From a virus: a DNA stretch of 35,667 nt. The notes under the pieces are model-generated. The model saw only the letters and a list, made by a program, of their open reading frames with translations. It searched no databases and was not told the DNA's origin. Positions 1 through 6,220 of the stretch are shown in pieces (positions within the stretch are counted from its first letter, which is position 1; each line of letters starts with the position of its first letter). The stretch is from the IMG/VR virus record IMGVR_UViG_3300025138_000142, positions 1 through 35,667 of that record; one strand, 5' to 3'. Both the position numbers and the translations under genes were made by a program.

Positions 1-2
1 CA

Positions 3-815
3 GCTCCTATATTTCCTAACCAACAAGGTAGTTTTGCTGCTTATGCTAATCCAAAGAGAGTTAGTGAAGATCTAAGTGGTGTAGACGTAGATGCTGAAGG
101 TGGTTTAAAAGGTATAATGGACAAATTTAAAAAGAAAAGAAATACTAAAGTAGGTGATCCAGTAACTCCAGAGAAGCCAGAAGATCCTGCAATGTATGAT
201 GGACCTGAATTTAATGCTGGTTTAAAAAATGCAATGAAAGGTAAAGAAGGCAAATTTGCTGATATGGTTGCTGATGCGCCTGGTATGTATGATGGATTAA
301 GTAAAACAACAGATCCACCTACAAAAGAAGAAAAAGCAAACAGTGGTATTAAACCCTTTTGGGGTATTGAAGAAAGAGGAGTTGAACCTTTTAAAGAAGA
401 TCCTGATGATTGGTCTGACGGCCCTGGTATGTATGATGGACTAAGTAAAAGAAAGAAAAAGAAAAGGGGTAAAGCTCCCCAGACTGGAAAACGTCTAGAT
501 GAAGGTGTGAATTTTGATAATTTTCCTCCTACAGAACTAGGAGTTGGCGGGGATGAAGAGGAAGACTTTGATTTTTCTATGTATAATAAAGCACCTGGAA
601 TGCATGAGAAACACACTCAAATAAGTAAAGCAAATGTTAACTCAGCTATGAGAGATGATGCGGCTCACGCTAGTTATTTAAAAAGAGATATTAACTACGA
701 CAATAGACATGGTGGTAGCAAAAAGCAAATGACAGCTGATGAAAGACATATTTCTAAGTTAGCTGGTGATATAAAATACGACGTAAAGAAAAAGAGAAAA
801 TACGACAACGTGTAA
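3..815 (+). CDS. Repeat-bearing phage protein, 5' end missing
   Basis: The reading frame is open back to the window edge, so the true start lies upstream; an internal ATG at 117 is probably not the start. The visible 270 residues are hydrophilic and rich in Lys, Asp and Gly. The motif MYDG occurs three times, twice as the longer PGMYDGLSK, and a fourth weaker copy reads APGMHEK. Near the C-terminus two related stretches, INYDN and IKYDV followed by KYDN, also look repetitive. No catalytic motif, signal peptide or membrane segment is visible. The next gene follows after 65 bases. It is probably a virion-associated or linker-type protein, but I do not recognise the family. Confidence 0.75.
   Translation, partial: APIFPNQQGSFAAYANPKRVSEDLSGVDVDAEGGLKGIMDKFKKKRNTKVGDPVTPEKPEDPAMYDGPEFNAGLKNAMKGKEGKFADMVADAPGMYDGLSKTTDPPTKEEKANSGIKPFWGIEERGVEPFKEDPDDWSDGPGMYDGLSKRKKKKRGKAPQTGKRLDEGVNFDNFPPTELGVGGDEEEDFDFSMYNKAPGMHEKHTQISKANVNSAMRDDAAHASYLKRDINYDNRHGGSKKQMTADERHISKLAGDIKYDVKKKRKYDNV
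186..449 (+). repeat. Three MYDG coding repeats
   Basis: Three copies lie at 186-203, 279-305 and 423-449. The last two encode PGMYDGLSK and differ at one base over 27, while the first is shorter and diverged. They are in frame in the partial gene. Confidence 0.7.
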
Positions 816-880
816 AAGTTAAAAAATAATACGTGATTATATATAGTACACGGATATTGTAAACAATTAAAAACAAAATT

Positions 881-1051
881 ATGCCAAGTTACGGACAAAA
901 ACAAAAGCCAGCAGGTAAAAAGCTTGTATGCGGAAAGCCTATAGTAGGTACTAGAGTTATGAAATCAAACAACTCTACAATTACACCTACACTTAAAAGA
1001 ATTGATAATGTGCCTTACAAAGGTAATCCAGCTTTATTAGCGCAAAGATGA
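881..1051 (+). CDS. Small hypothetical phage protein, 56 aa
   Basis: The frame starts at ATG 881 (MPSYGQKQKPAGKK) after an A-rich leader without a Shine-Dalgarno sequence and ends in TGA. Its stop overlaps the next start as ATGA, which supports it as a translated member of the cassette. The protein is basic, has one Cys, and has no membrane segment. The 65 bases before it hold no terminator or gene that I can see. The function is unknown; its place at the head of a lysis-type cassette is the only clue. Confidence 0.7.
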   Translation: MPSYGQKQKPAGKKLVCGKPIVGTRVMKSNNSTITPTLKRIDNVPYKGNPALLAQR

Positions 1052-1206
1052 ATTCATTAGATGATTTAAAGCTGTATTGTTTAAATATAACATCAGCTAC
1101 GGTTGTTAGTCTAGGTTGGCTAGAACCTGTATTATCTATACTACTGTTATTAACAACATTGGGTTATACTGCGCACAAGTGGTATTTATTAAAAAATAAA
1201 AAATGA
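1048..1206 (+). CDS. One-helix membrane protein, holin-like candidate
   Basis: This 52-residue protein (MNSLDDLKLYC at the start) has one hydrophobic helix at about residues 24-42 (LEPVLSILLLLTTLGYTA) and a basic C-terminal tail (HKWYLLKNKK). Start and stop both overlap neighbours by ATGA. Similar short proteins with the same N-terminus are, from memory, common in marine phage contigs next to lysis genes. Its size, topology and place two genes before the amidase fit a small holin or another lysis membrane protein, but no test of function is possible here. A second holin-like gene lies at 3891. Confidence 0.7.
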   Translation: MNSLDDLKLYCLNITSATVVSLGWLEPVLSILLLLTTLGYTAHKWYLLKNKK

Positions 1207-1391
1207 GTAAACTGAGCAAACATATGCATAACGCTCCAGCATTTTTTGGCAGATCACCAGAGCAGAAAGCTAAAAAAAAAGCTGAAAAATTAAGAAAGAA
1301 AAGAGCTAAAAGTAATGAGATAGAAAACATGGGTCTTTTTGAAAAGAAACCTCTAAAAAAGCATAAACAAGACTACAAGTACCAAGTATGA
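1203..1391 (+). CDS. Small Lys-rich protein, 62 aa
   Basis: Start and stop overlap both neighbours by four bases (ATGA), as expected in a translationally coupled cassette. The protein is very basic. Its middle (about residues 20-42) is an uninterrupted Lys/Arg/Glu/Ala helix with coiled-coil character, followed by a basic tail. There is no membrane segment and no recognisable domain. It may bind nucleic acid or a lysis partner, but the sequence does not say which. Confidence 0.7.
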   Translation: MSKLSKHMHNAPAFFGRSPEQKAKKKAEKLRKKRAKSNEIENMGLFEKKPLKKHKQDYKYQV

Positions 1392-1801
1392 GAAATATTA
1401 AAGAAATTATTATTCACTGCTCAGCTACTAGAGAAGGCCAAGATATAAGTGTTGACACTATAAGAAAGTGGCACGTTGAAGGTCGTGGCTGGTCAGATAT
1501 AGGCTATCATTTCTACGTCGATATAAATGGAGATATACAGAAAGGTAGAGACATAGCTAAAATCGGGGCTCATTGTTCAGGACATAATCGTAATTCTATC
1601 GGTTTATGTTATTGTGGCGGAGTTGAGAAAGACGGTAAGACCCCGAAAGATACTAGAACACCAGAACAAAAAGAAGGTCTGTTACATGTGCTTAAAACAT
1701 TGAAGGCGATGTATCCAGATGCTGTTATTTATTCACACAATGAGTTTGCTAACAAAGCATGCCCGTCATTTGATGCTACTAAGGAATATGAAGATCTCTG
1801 A
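1388..1801 (+). CDS. Endolysin: N-acetylmuramoyl-L-alanine amidase (T7-lysozyme type)
   Basis: This is a zinc amidase (Amidase_2 / PGRP fold) that cuts the bond between N-acetylmuramic acid and L-alanine in peptidoglycan. The zinc ligands are visible: H10 in IIIHCSAT, H117 in YSHNEF and C125 in KACPSFD. The catalytic pair Y40 (GYHFYVD) and K123 also fit; the H117-K123-C125 spacing equals H122-K128-C130 of T7 lysozyme. At 137 residues it is a single catalytic domain with no cell-wall binding domain and no signal peptide, so it would need a holin to reach the wall. Its start overlaps the previous stop by four bases, and its 3' end overlaps the next gene by 14. Confidence 0.95.
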   Translation: MRNIKEIIIHCSATREGQDISVDTIRKWHVEGRGWSDIGYHFYVDINGDIQKGRDIAKIGAHCSGHNRNSIGLCYCGGVEKDGKTPKDTRTPEQKEGLLHVLKTLKAMYPDAVIYSHNEFANKACPSFDATKEYEDL

Positions 1802-2198
1802 AAACACTGAATTTAAGATTGATATAAAAACTGTAATTGGAATAATAATGTTTACTACTACAATAGTAGGCATGTATTATACTTTACAAGAAGATATAGC
1901 AGAAGCTAAAACTTTACCTCCTGTAGAAGTCTCTCGTTTAGAATATGAATTAAAAGAAGATTGGAACGAGAAAATGATCATGCAGTTAAAAGATAAAGTA
2001 GAGATGCTAGAGCAAACTCAAGATATATTAAAAGAAGAAGTTAATATAACTTCTAGTATGATTAAAGACGGAACAGAAGCTGATGGCAAGCTAGAGGAAC
2101 TTAATAGACAGTTAGAAGAGTTACAAAACAAAAAGCCTAATACTAGAATTATAGTAAAAGAGGTTAAAGTAGATAAAAAAGGTAGAAAACTACAGTAA
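1788..2198 (+). CDS. Membrane-anchored coiled-coil protein, spanin-like (copy A)
   Basis: The frame is open from 1719, but the start at 1788 is chosen because the paralogue at 34212 begins with the same residues (MKIS..TEFKID). The 136-residue protein has a short cytoplasmic N-terminus, one membrane helix at about 13-31, and then a long charged coiled coil (about 50-115) ending in a basic tail (VKVDKKGRK). This topology and the place right after the endolysin resemble an Rz-type inner-membrane spanin, which links membranes and completes lysis in Gram-negative hosts. That role is inferred; no outer-membrane partner lipoprotein is visible. About 82% of residues match copy B by eye. Its stop overlaps the next start (TAATG). 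Confidence 0.85.
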   Translation: MKISENTEFKIDIKTVIGIIMFTTTIVGMYYTLQEDIAEAKTLPPVEVSRLEYELKEDWNEKMIMQLKDKVEMLEQTQDILKEEVNITSSMIKDGTEADGKLEELNRQLEELQNKKPNTRIIVKEVKVDKKGRKLQ

Positions 2199-2557
2199 TG
2201 GGTTTTAAAAGCGCAGCACAAAGGAAAGCAGTGTGGGCTAGCAAAAATGAAAAAGGTTTAGCTATGTCAGAAAAAGTAGATAAAAAAGCAATGGCTTGCA
2301 ATAAACCTCGTAAAACACCTACACATAGAACTAAATCTCATATAGTAAAAGCTTGTGAAGGTGGTAAAGAAAAGATTATTAGATTTGGCCAACAAGGCAA
2401 AGATGTTAACAAGGTTAGCGGTACAGCTGGTAAACCTAAAGAAGGGGAGTCTAAAAAAATGAAATCAAAACGTGCTAGTTTTAAAGCTAGACATGGCAAA
2501 AATATAGCTAAAGGTAAAATGTCTGCTGCCTATTGGGCGGACAAAGTTAAATGGTAA
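2198..2557 (+). CDS. Small basic phage protein with FKSxAQRKAVWA N-terminus
   Basis: This 119-residue protein is very basic. The N-terminus MGFKSAAQRKAVWASKNE matches a short AQRK/W motif common in small phage and bacterial proteins. The C-terminal half (about 76-119, with IIRFGQQG earlier and SFKARHGKNI..GKMSAAYWADKVKW at the end) is, from memory, a very common module of unknown function in marine phages, encoded near structural genes. Two Cys lie in the middle. There are no membrane helices. It could bind DNA or be a minor virion protein. Translation is coupled to the previous gene through a TAATG overlap. Confidence 0.85.
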   Translation: MGFKSAAQRKAVWASKNEKGLAMSEKVDKKAMACNKPRKTPTHRTKSHIVKACEGGKEKIIRFGQQGKDVNKVSGTAGKPKEGESKKMKSKRASFKARHGKNIAKGKMSAAYWADKVKW

Positions 2558-2560
2558 GAT

Positions 2561-2707
2561 ATGGAAACAGTTGGACTTGGAGATGTAGTGGAAAAATTTA
2601 CTAAAGCTACTGGTATAAAAAAATTAGCTGATAAAATACCTGGAGGCTGTGGTTGTAAAGGTAGAAAAGAATTACTTAACGGAATTAGAGTTCCAAAAAT
2701 AATATAA
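2561..2707 (+). CDS. Tiny Cys-motif protein (GGCGCKGRKELLN), 48 aa
   Basis: The frame opens three bases after the previous stop and ends four bases before the next start, so it fits the gene series without gaps. The N-terminal half is a predicted helix (VVEKFTKATGIKKLADKI). The C-terminal half carries a CGC pair followed by KGRKELLNGI. Small proteins of this kind, with a helix and then GCGC.RK..LN, are from memory widespread in Bacteroidota phages. Two Cys alone are not enough for a classical zinc site, so dimeric metal binding or a redox role are only possibilities. Confidence 0.75.
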   Translation: METVGLGDVVEKFTKATGIKKLADKIPGGCGCKGRKELLNGIRVPKII

Positions 2708-2711
2708 AGAT

Positions 2712-3884
2712 ATGGGTTTTAAATTAAGACAACCAATAAAGATTGATCCGGTAGCTAGGTACGAGGTTCCTTTTACTCCAGATAACATACCAGATAATAG
2801 CGGTTTAGTAGCTAGAGCAAATGACAACGGAAATATGATTGTTAATAAAAATATTCCTAAAAATTCTAAGCTTAGAAAAGTTGCAGAATCTCACGAGGAT
2901 AATCACTTGAGAGCAATGATGGATGGTAAACTAGCTTATGATAATGATTCTGTTTATCATAACATGGACGGAAAAGGTATGAAAAAAACTTCAAGGTCTG
3001 AGTTTGATGAAAGTGATAGAACAACACCGTGGGAAGCGCCAGCTTATAAAGCAGGTGAAAGTATGGCTGAAGTAGATATGAGACCAAAGAAAGATAAACT
3101 TAATAGATCTAGTGATGTTAAGTCTGGTAATTTTGCTTTTGCGTTTAGAGAAATGAATAAGCCTCTTAGAAAGCAAGATCAAGAAACAGTATCTATGTCT
3201 GAGAACTTTGGTTCAGCTATGGTTAAGAAATTTGGCAAGGGTTTAAATTTGAAAACAAACGAAGGAGGACCCGGAGACAAAAAGAAAGAAACAGATGTAA
3301 GTGGAAACGAAACTGCTAATGTTTTAAAAGATAAAGTTCAAAATCTAGCCAACGAAAAATTAAAAAACATGGATTATCAATCGGAAGTTTTACCGGATGG
3401 TACAACTAGATATTTTAAACCTGAAGTAAGTGCAACAGAATCAAAAGTAATAGAAGGAAGAGGAGTTACTAAAAAAGCTGGAGGAAATGAAGAATATTTA
3501 GCTGGTTTCAAAAACAAAAAAGATAATGCTTTATATGAGCAGTACAAAGGAACAGAAGATGGACCAACTGGTAAACCTGGAACTAAAGAATATGCTTCAT
3601 GGAAATCAACATTTGCAGGTTTTGGAGATAAAACTATAACAGAAACAGCCACTGCTAAGGACGAGTATTTTGAAAAACCAAAAGAAGGTCCAGATCCAAA
3701 AAAAGATCCAGATCCAGATCCAAAAAAAGTAGTTAATAAAGACTGTGGAAAAGGTATGAGATTTTCCAATAAGTACCAAAAGTGTGTTGAAGATAAAGGA
3801 AAACCAAAAATCAAAAAAAGAAAAGGAACTAAACCAAAGAAAATGTTTAGTACTTGTACTTCAGATGGTTGTTTTAACTTTTAA
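2712..3884 (+). CDS. Zincin-like phage protein with Lys/Pro-rich tail
   Basis: This is a 390-residue protein with three parts. Residues 50-115 hold a metallopeptidase-like pattern: HEDNH at 61-65 (HExxH), then GKLAYDNDSVYHN, then PWE at 106-108 whose Glu could be the third ligand. Many phage proteins show this HExxH...YDD...PWE..AYK arrangement. Residues 190-320 are low in hydrophobics and rich in Lys, Gly and Thr. The tail (from about 325) has a DPDPKK repeat and four late Cys, ending in CTSDGCFNF. It sits among small basic proteins and before a holin-like gene. It may be a minor virion protease or a structural protein with a dead protease fold; the protease reading rests on the motif only. 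Confidence 0.75.
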   Translation: MGFKLRQPIKIDPVARYEVPFTPDNIPDNSGLVARANDNGNMIVNKNIPKNSKLRKVAESHEDNHLRAMMDGKLAYDNDSVYHNMDGKGMKKTSRSEFDESDRTTPWEAPAYKAGESMAEVDMRPKKDKLNRSSDVKSGNFAFAFREMNKPLRKQDQETVSMSENFGSAMVKKFGKGLNLKTNEGGPGDKKKETDVSGNETANVLKDKVQNLANEKLKNMDYQSEVLPDGTTRYFKPEVSATESKVIEGRGVTKKAGGNEEYLAGFKNKKDNALYEQYKGTEDGPTGKPGTKEYASWKSTFAGFGDKTITETATAKDEYFEKPKEGPDPKKDPDPDPKKVVNKDCGKGMRFSNKYQKCVEDKGKPKIKKRKGTKPKKMFSTCTSDGCFNF

Positions 3885-3890
3885 AAACTA

Positions 3891-4343
3891 ATGGAAAATA
3901 AAAAAACATTTAAAGAAACTAAAATAGGAGCTTTTCTTTCTAGTAAAGCTCCTAAAGTATTGCAAGCTTTAGGAGATGTATTACCTAATCAAGGAACACT
4001 AGGTATAGTAAAAAATCTTATAACAAGTGATAATAAGATTAAGGCACTTGATAAAGAACAAGCTATGAAGCTTATAGATCAAGATATAGCTGAAATGAAA
4101 GAGGTATCTAGTAGGTGGAGATCTGATATGAAGTCAGACTCTTGGTTAAGTAAAAACACTAGACCTTTAGCTTTAATATTTTTAACTGCATCAGCTGTAT
4201 TTATGATGGCTGTAGATTCTTTTCATTTACAATTTGATGTAGATGAAGCTTGGATAAACTTATTAAAAACATTGCTGGTAACAGTTTACGTAGCATACTT
4301 CGGAAGTCGTGGTGCTGAAAAAATAACAAAAATAAATAAATAA
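3891..4343 (+). CDS. Holin-like membrane protein
   Basis: The 150-residue protein has an amphipathic N-terminal half, the conserved-looking stretch RWRSDMKSDSWLSKNTRPL (76-94), and two hydrophobic helices at about 93-110 and 120-138, ending in a basic tail. The W.SDMxSDSWLSKNxRPL signature followed by two helices is typical of the phage holin-type family often annotated as 3TM holin (GTA holin). A holin would form the membrane lesion that lets the endolysin at 1388 reach peptidoglycan. It lies 2 kb from the endolysin rather than beside it, so a role in DNA ejection or host membrane change remains possible. Confidence 0.8.
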   Translation: MENKKTFKETKIGAFLSSKAPKVLQALGDVLPNQGTLGIVKNLITSDNKIKALDKEQAMKLIDQDIAEMKEVSSRWRSDMKSDSWLSKNTRPLALIFLTASAVFMMAVDSFHLQFDVDEAWINLLKTLLVTVYVAYFGSRGAEKITKINK

Positions 4344-4345
4344 AC

Positions 4346-4903
4346 ATGAAAGGTTTAGAAGGAAATATGATGGCTCAACCAAGAGTGTTTGGCCACGATG
4401 CTAATATAGTTACAGTTGGTGAAATAAATATAAGAATACCAGCTATAGAAGCTGTTAATATAAACGCATCTGGAGCTAATTATGATCCAAGCGATGTTGG
4501 TGATACTTTAACTCAAGCATCATCTACCGGTAGTGGGTCAGGTATACAACTTAATATAACTGAAATATCAGCAGGTAAAACATTACAAGCTATAGATATT
4601 ATAGCTGGGGGTAGTGGTTATGTACAAGGTGAAGTTATAACTTTAACAGCTGCCACTAGCGGTGGTACTGGAGCTACTTTACTAGTAGACAAAGAAGGTC
4701 TTACATTACCTAATCAATCAACTAAAGATAGAGGAGCTGTTATATATAATGGTAAATCTACAGCTCAAGACGTTGCTTTGTATACTGAAAATTATCGTTT
4801 AGTTACATTTAAAAACGTACAACCCGGAACTGTTGTAGGAGATAAAGTTCCAATATTAGCAAAAGCTGTTGCAAGCGGCACAGACTTAGTAGCTATTTAT
4901 TAA
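4346..4903 (+). CDS. Gly-rich beta-structured virion protein (candidate)
   Basis: The first in-frame ATG is at 4346; another at 4370 (MAQPRVFGHD) is an equally plausible start. Residues 38-117 form a Gly/Thr/Ser-rich beta module with the pattern ASGANY, DIIAGGSGY.QGE.ITLT and GGTGATLLV. A related module occurs inside the connector protein encoded at 14800. The remainder (120-185) is also beta-like and ends YRLVTF..VQPGT..GDKVPILAKA. No enzymatic motif is present. A decoration, adaptor or other surface role in the virion is likely from composition and context but not shown. Confidence 0.75.
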   Translation: MKGLEGNMMAQPRVFGHDANIVTVGEINIRIPAIEAVNINASGANYDPSDVGDTLTQASSTGSGSGIQLNITEISAGKTLQAIDIIAGGSGYVQGEVITLTAATSGGTGATLLVDKEGLTLPNQSTKDRGAVIYNGKSTAQDVALYTENYRLVTFKNVQPGTVVGDKVPILAKAVASGTDLVAIY

Positions 4904-4935
4904 ATAAACAAAAACAAACAATTAAATTAAATCAA

Positions 4936-5205
4936 ATGTCAAATATAAAAAATAGAGCTCTTGGTAAGGTTACTAAAGAAGAACTAAAAACTATTCAAGA
5001 GCAACAGCAGAAAGTAAATAATATTTTAGTAGAAATAGGTTATCAAGAATCAAAGAAGCATTCTTTGTTACATCATTTAGGTGATGCTAACGCTACAATA
5101 GATGCAACAAAAAAAGATCTTCAAGAAAAATATGGTCATGTAGATATAGATCTGTCTACTGGTGATTGGAAAAGAAACAAAGATGTCAATAATAAGAAAA
5201 ATTAG
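4936..5205 (+). CDS. Small coiled-coil phage protein, 89 aa
   Basis: The protein is almost entirely helical. A Lys/Gln/Glu-rich coiled coil (about 12-40, with EELKTIQEQQQKVNNILVEIG) runs into YQESKKHSLLHHL and then a shorter helix ending in EKYGHVDIDLSTGDW. The last motif, a Tyr-Gly turn followed by alternating I/D residues and a short charged tail, is typical of a common small phage protein of unknown role found upstream of terminase genes. Its 3' end overlaps the next gene by 23 bases. A chaperone-like or scaffolding-helper function is possible; I do not recognise a characterised homologue. Confidence 0.8.
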   Translation: MSNIKNRALGKVTKEELKTIQEQQQKVNNILVEIGYQESKKHSLLHHLGDANATIDATKKDLQEKYGHVDIDLSTGDWKRNKDVNNKKN

Positions 5206-5407
5206 TATTGGCTCTGATTATAAAAATGATGCAATGCATTATTCTTTAGACCAAGAAGTATATGGTGGTCATACAATATCTAATATATTGTTTGACGATA
5301 AAGATAAATCATATAACATATTTATAAGTAAATCAAAAGAAATTTTGCCTTGGAAAAAATTCAATAGTAATATGGCTATTTCTGTTGAATATGATTTAAA
5401 GTACTAA
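5183..5407 (+). CDS. Small conserved phage protein (MSIIRKISIGSDYK)
   Basis: The frame is open from 5162, but ATG 5183 gives MSIIRKISIGSDYKNDAMHY, the start I remember for this family in marine phages. The 74-residue product is mixed alpha/beta. It carries Y..DQEVYGGHTISNI in the middle and ends with LPWKKFNSNMAISVEYDL. No active-site motif is seen. It overlaps the previous gene by 23 bases, and its stop overlaps the start of the GroES-like gene (TAATG), so the three are probably translated together. Function unknown. Confidence 0.8.
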   Translation: MSIIRKISIGSDYKNDAMHYSLDQEVYGGHTISNILFDDKDKSYNIFISKSKEILPWKKFNSNMAISVEYDLKY

Positions 5408-6000
5408 TGAACAGTTTATATCACTTTATTGTTAAACCATTAGATAAAAGATATGAAAACACTAAGTTAATTGGTGATAAAGAGTTAGTTATTAATTCTA
5501 ATATAGAAAGTCATATCTTTGTAAGTAAAAAAGCAGTTGTAGTTTCAACTCCAGCTGCTTATAATACAAAAGTAAAAGTTGGTGATGAAATTTATATACA
5601 TCACAATATAATGCGTAGATGGTACGATCAAAAAGGTAGAGAACGTAATAGCTCAACTTTTTTTAAAGATAATTTATACTTTGTATTACCTGATCAAATT
5701 TATATGTATAATTTAAAGTCACATTTAAATTATTGTTTTATAAAGCCTGTAAAAAATAAAAACATATTAGACAACAAAAAAGAACAACCTAATGTTGGTA
5801 TAGTAAAATATAGTAATAGTTCTTTAGAAGCCTTAGGAATAACACCTGGGACACTTATAACGTTTACACCAAACTCTGAATTTGAGTTTATTATTGAAGA
5901 TGAACGTTTATATTGTATGAAATCAAATGATATAGCATTAACTCATGAGTACGAAGGAAACGAGAAAGAATATAATCCAAGCTGGGCGAAAGGCGGTTGA
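5407..6000 (+). CDS. Tandem GroES-like co-chaperonin (candidate)
   Basis: The 197 residues divide into two GroES-like units. Unit 1 (about 4-102) has FIVKPLDKRYE, a loop LIGDKELVIN like the GroES mobile loop with LVI where GroES has its IVL tripeptide, then VKVGDEIYIHHN and DNLYFVLPDQIYMY. Unit 2 (about 109-178) has CFIKPV, GIVKYSN, LGITPGTLITFTPNSEFEFIIEDERLYCMKSNDI split over the same pattern (GxxVxF, E-YxxxxxxDI). GroES-type phage proteins such as T4 gp31 work with host GroEL to fold the capsid protein. Position just before the packaging and capsid genes agrees with that. The second unit seems to lack a mobile loop. The assignment is by pattern only; the 3' end overlaps the next gene by 56 bases. 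Confidence 0.75.
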   Translation: MNSLYHFIVKPLDKRYENTKLIGDKELVINSNIESHIFVSKKAVVVSTPAAYNTKVKVGDEIYIHHNIMRRWYDQKGRERNSSTFFKDNLYFVLPDQIYMYNLKSHLNYCFIKPVKNKNILDNKKEQPNVGIVKYSNSSLEALGITPGTLITFTPNSEFEFIIEDERLYCMKSNDIALTHEYEGNEKEYNPSWAKGG

Positions 6001-6220
6001 TGAGCTAATTAAAGTTGCTAAAGAAAAAATAATTACGCATACTGAAGATGATGTATCTACTGATAGGCTTAAAAATGCAGCAGCTACAAAAAAGCTTTGT
6101 ATAATGGATGCTTTTGAAATACTACAACGTATAGAAGAAGAAGAAGAAAGAATTAACGACAAGCCAAAACAAGTTAAAGAGAAAAGAGTGCTTAAGTTTG
6201 CGGAAGGGAGAAGCAAGTGA
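5945..6220 (+). CDS. Candidate small terminase subunit
   Basis: The 91-residue protein is helical: KAVDELIKVAKEKI, then a loop HTEDDVSTDRLKNAAATKKLCIMDAFEILQRIEEEEE, and a basic tail ending KFAEGRSK. It lies directly before the large terminase with a GTGA overlap, and proteins with this LKNAAATKKLAI.DAFEIL core occur in the same place in related phages as I remember them. Small terminase subunits bind the packaging site and regulate the large subunit. No clear helix-turn-helix is visible, so the call rests on position and size. It overlaps the previous gene by 56 bases, an unusually long overlap here; no later in-frame ATG gives a sensible protein. Confidence 0.6.
   Translation: MSTKETRKNIIQAGRKAVDELIKVAKEKIITHTEDDVSTDRLKNAAATKKLCIMDAFEILQRIEEEEERINDKPKQVKEKRVLKFAEGRSK

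Noticed and set aside
41-616. 191-codon minus-strand frame with PSYIPG repeats
   Set aside because: Its repeats are the antisense of the MYDG repeats; the + strand frame is open to the window edge and reads as a normal protein.
1719-1787. Longer start for the spanin-like gene (copy A)
   Set aside because: The added 23 residues are a shadow of the amidase C-terminus and have no counterpart in copy B.
5162-5182. Longer start for the MSIIRKIS gene
   Set aside because: It lies inside the previous gene, and the remembered family begins at MSIIRKI.
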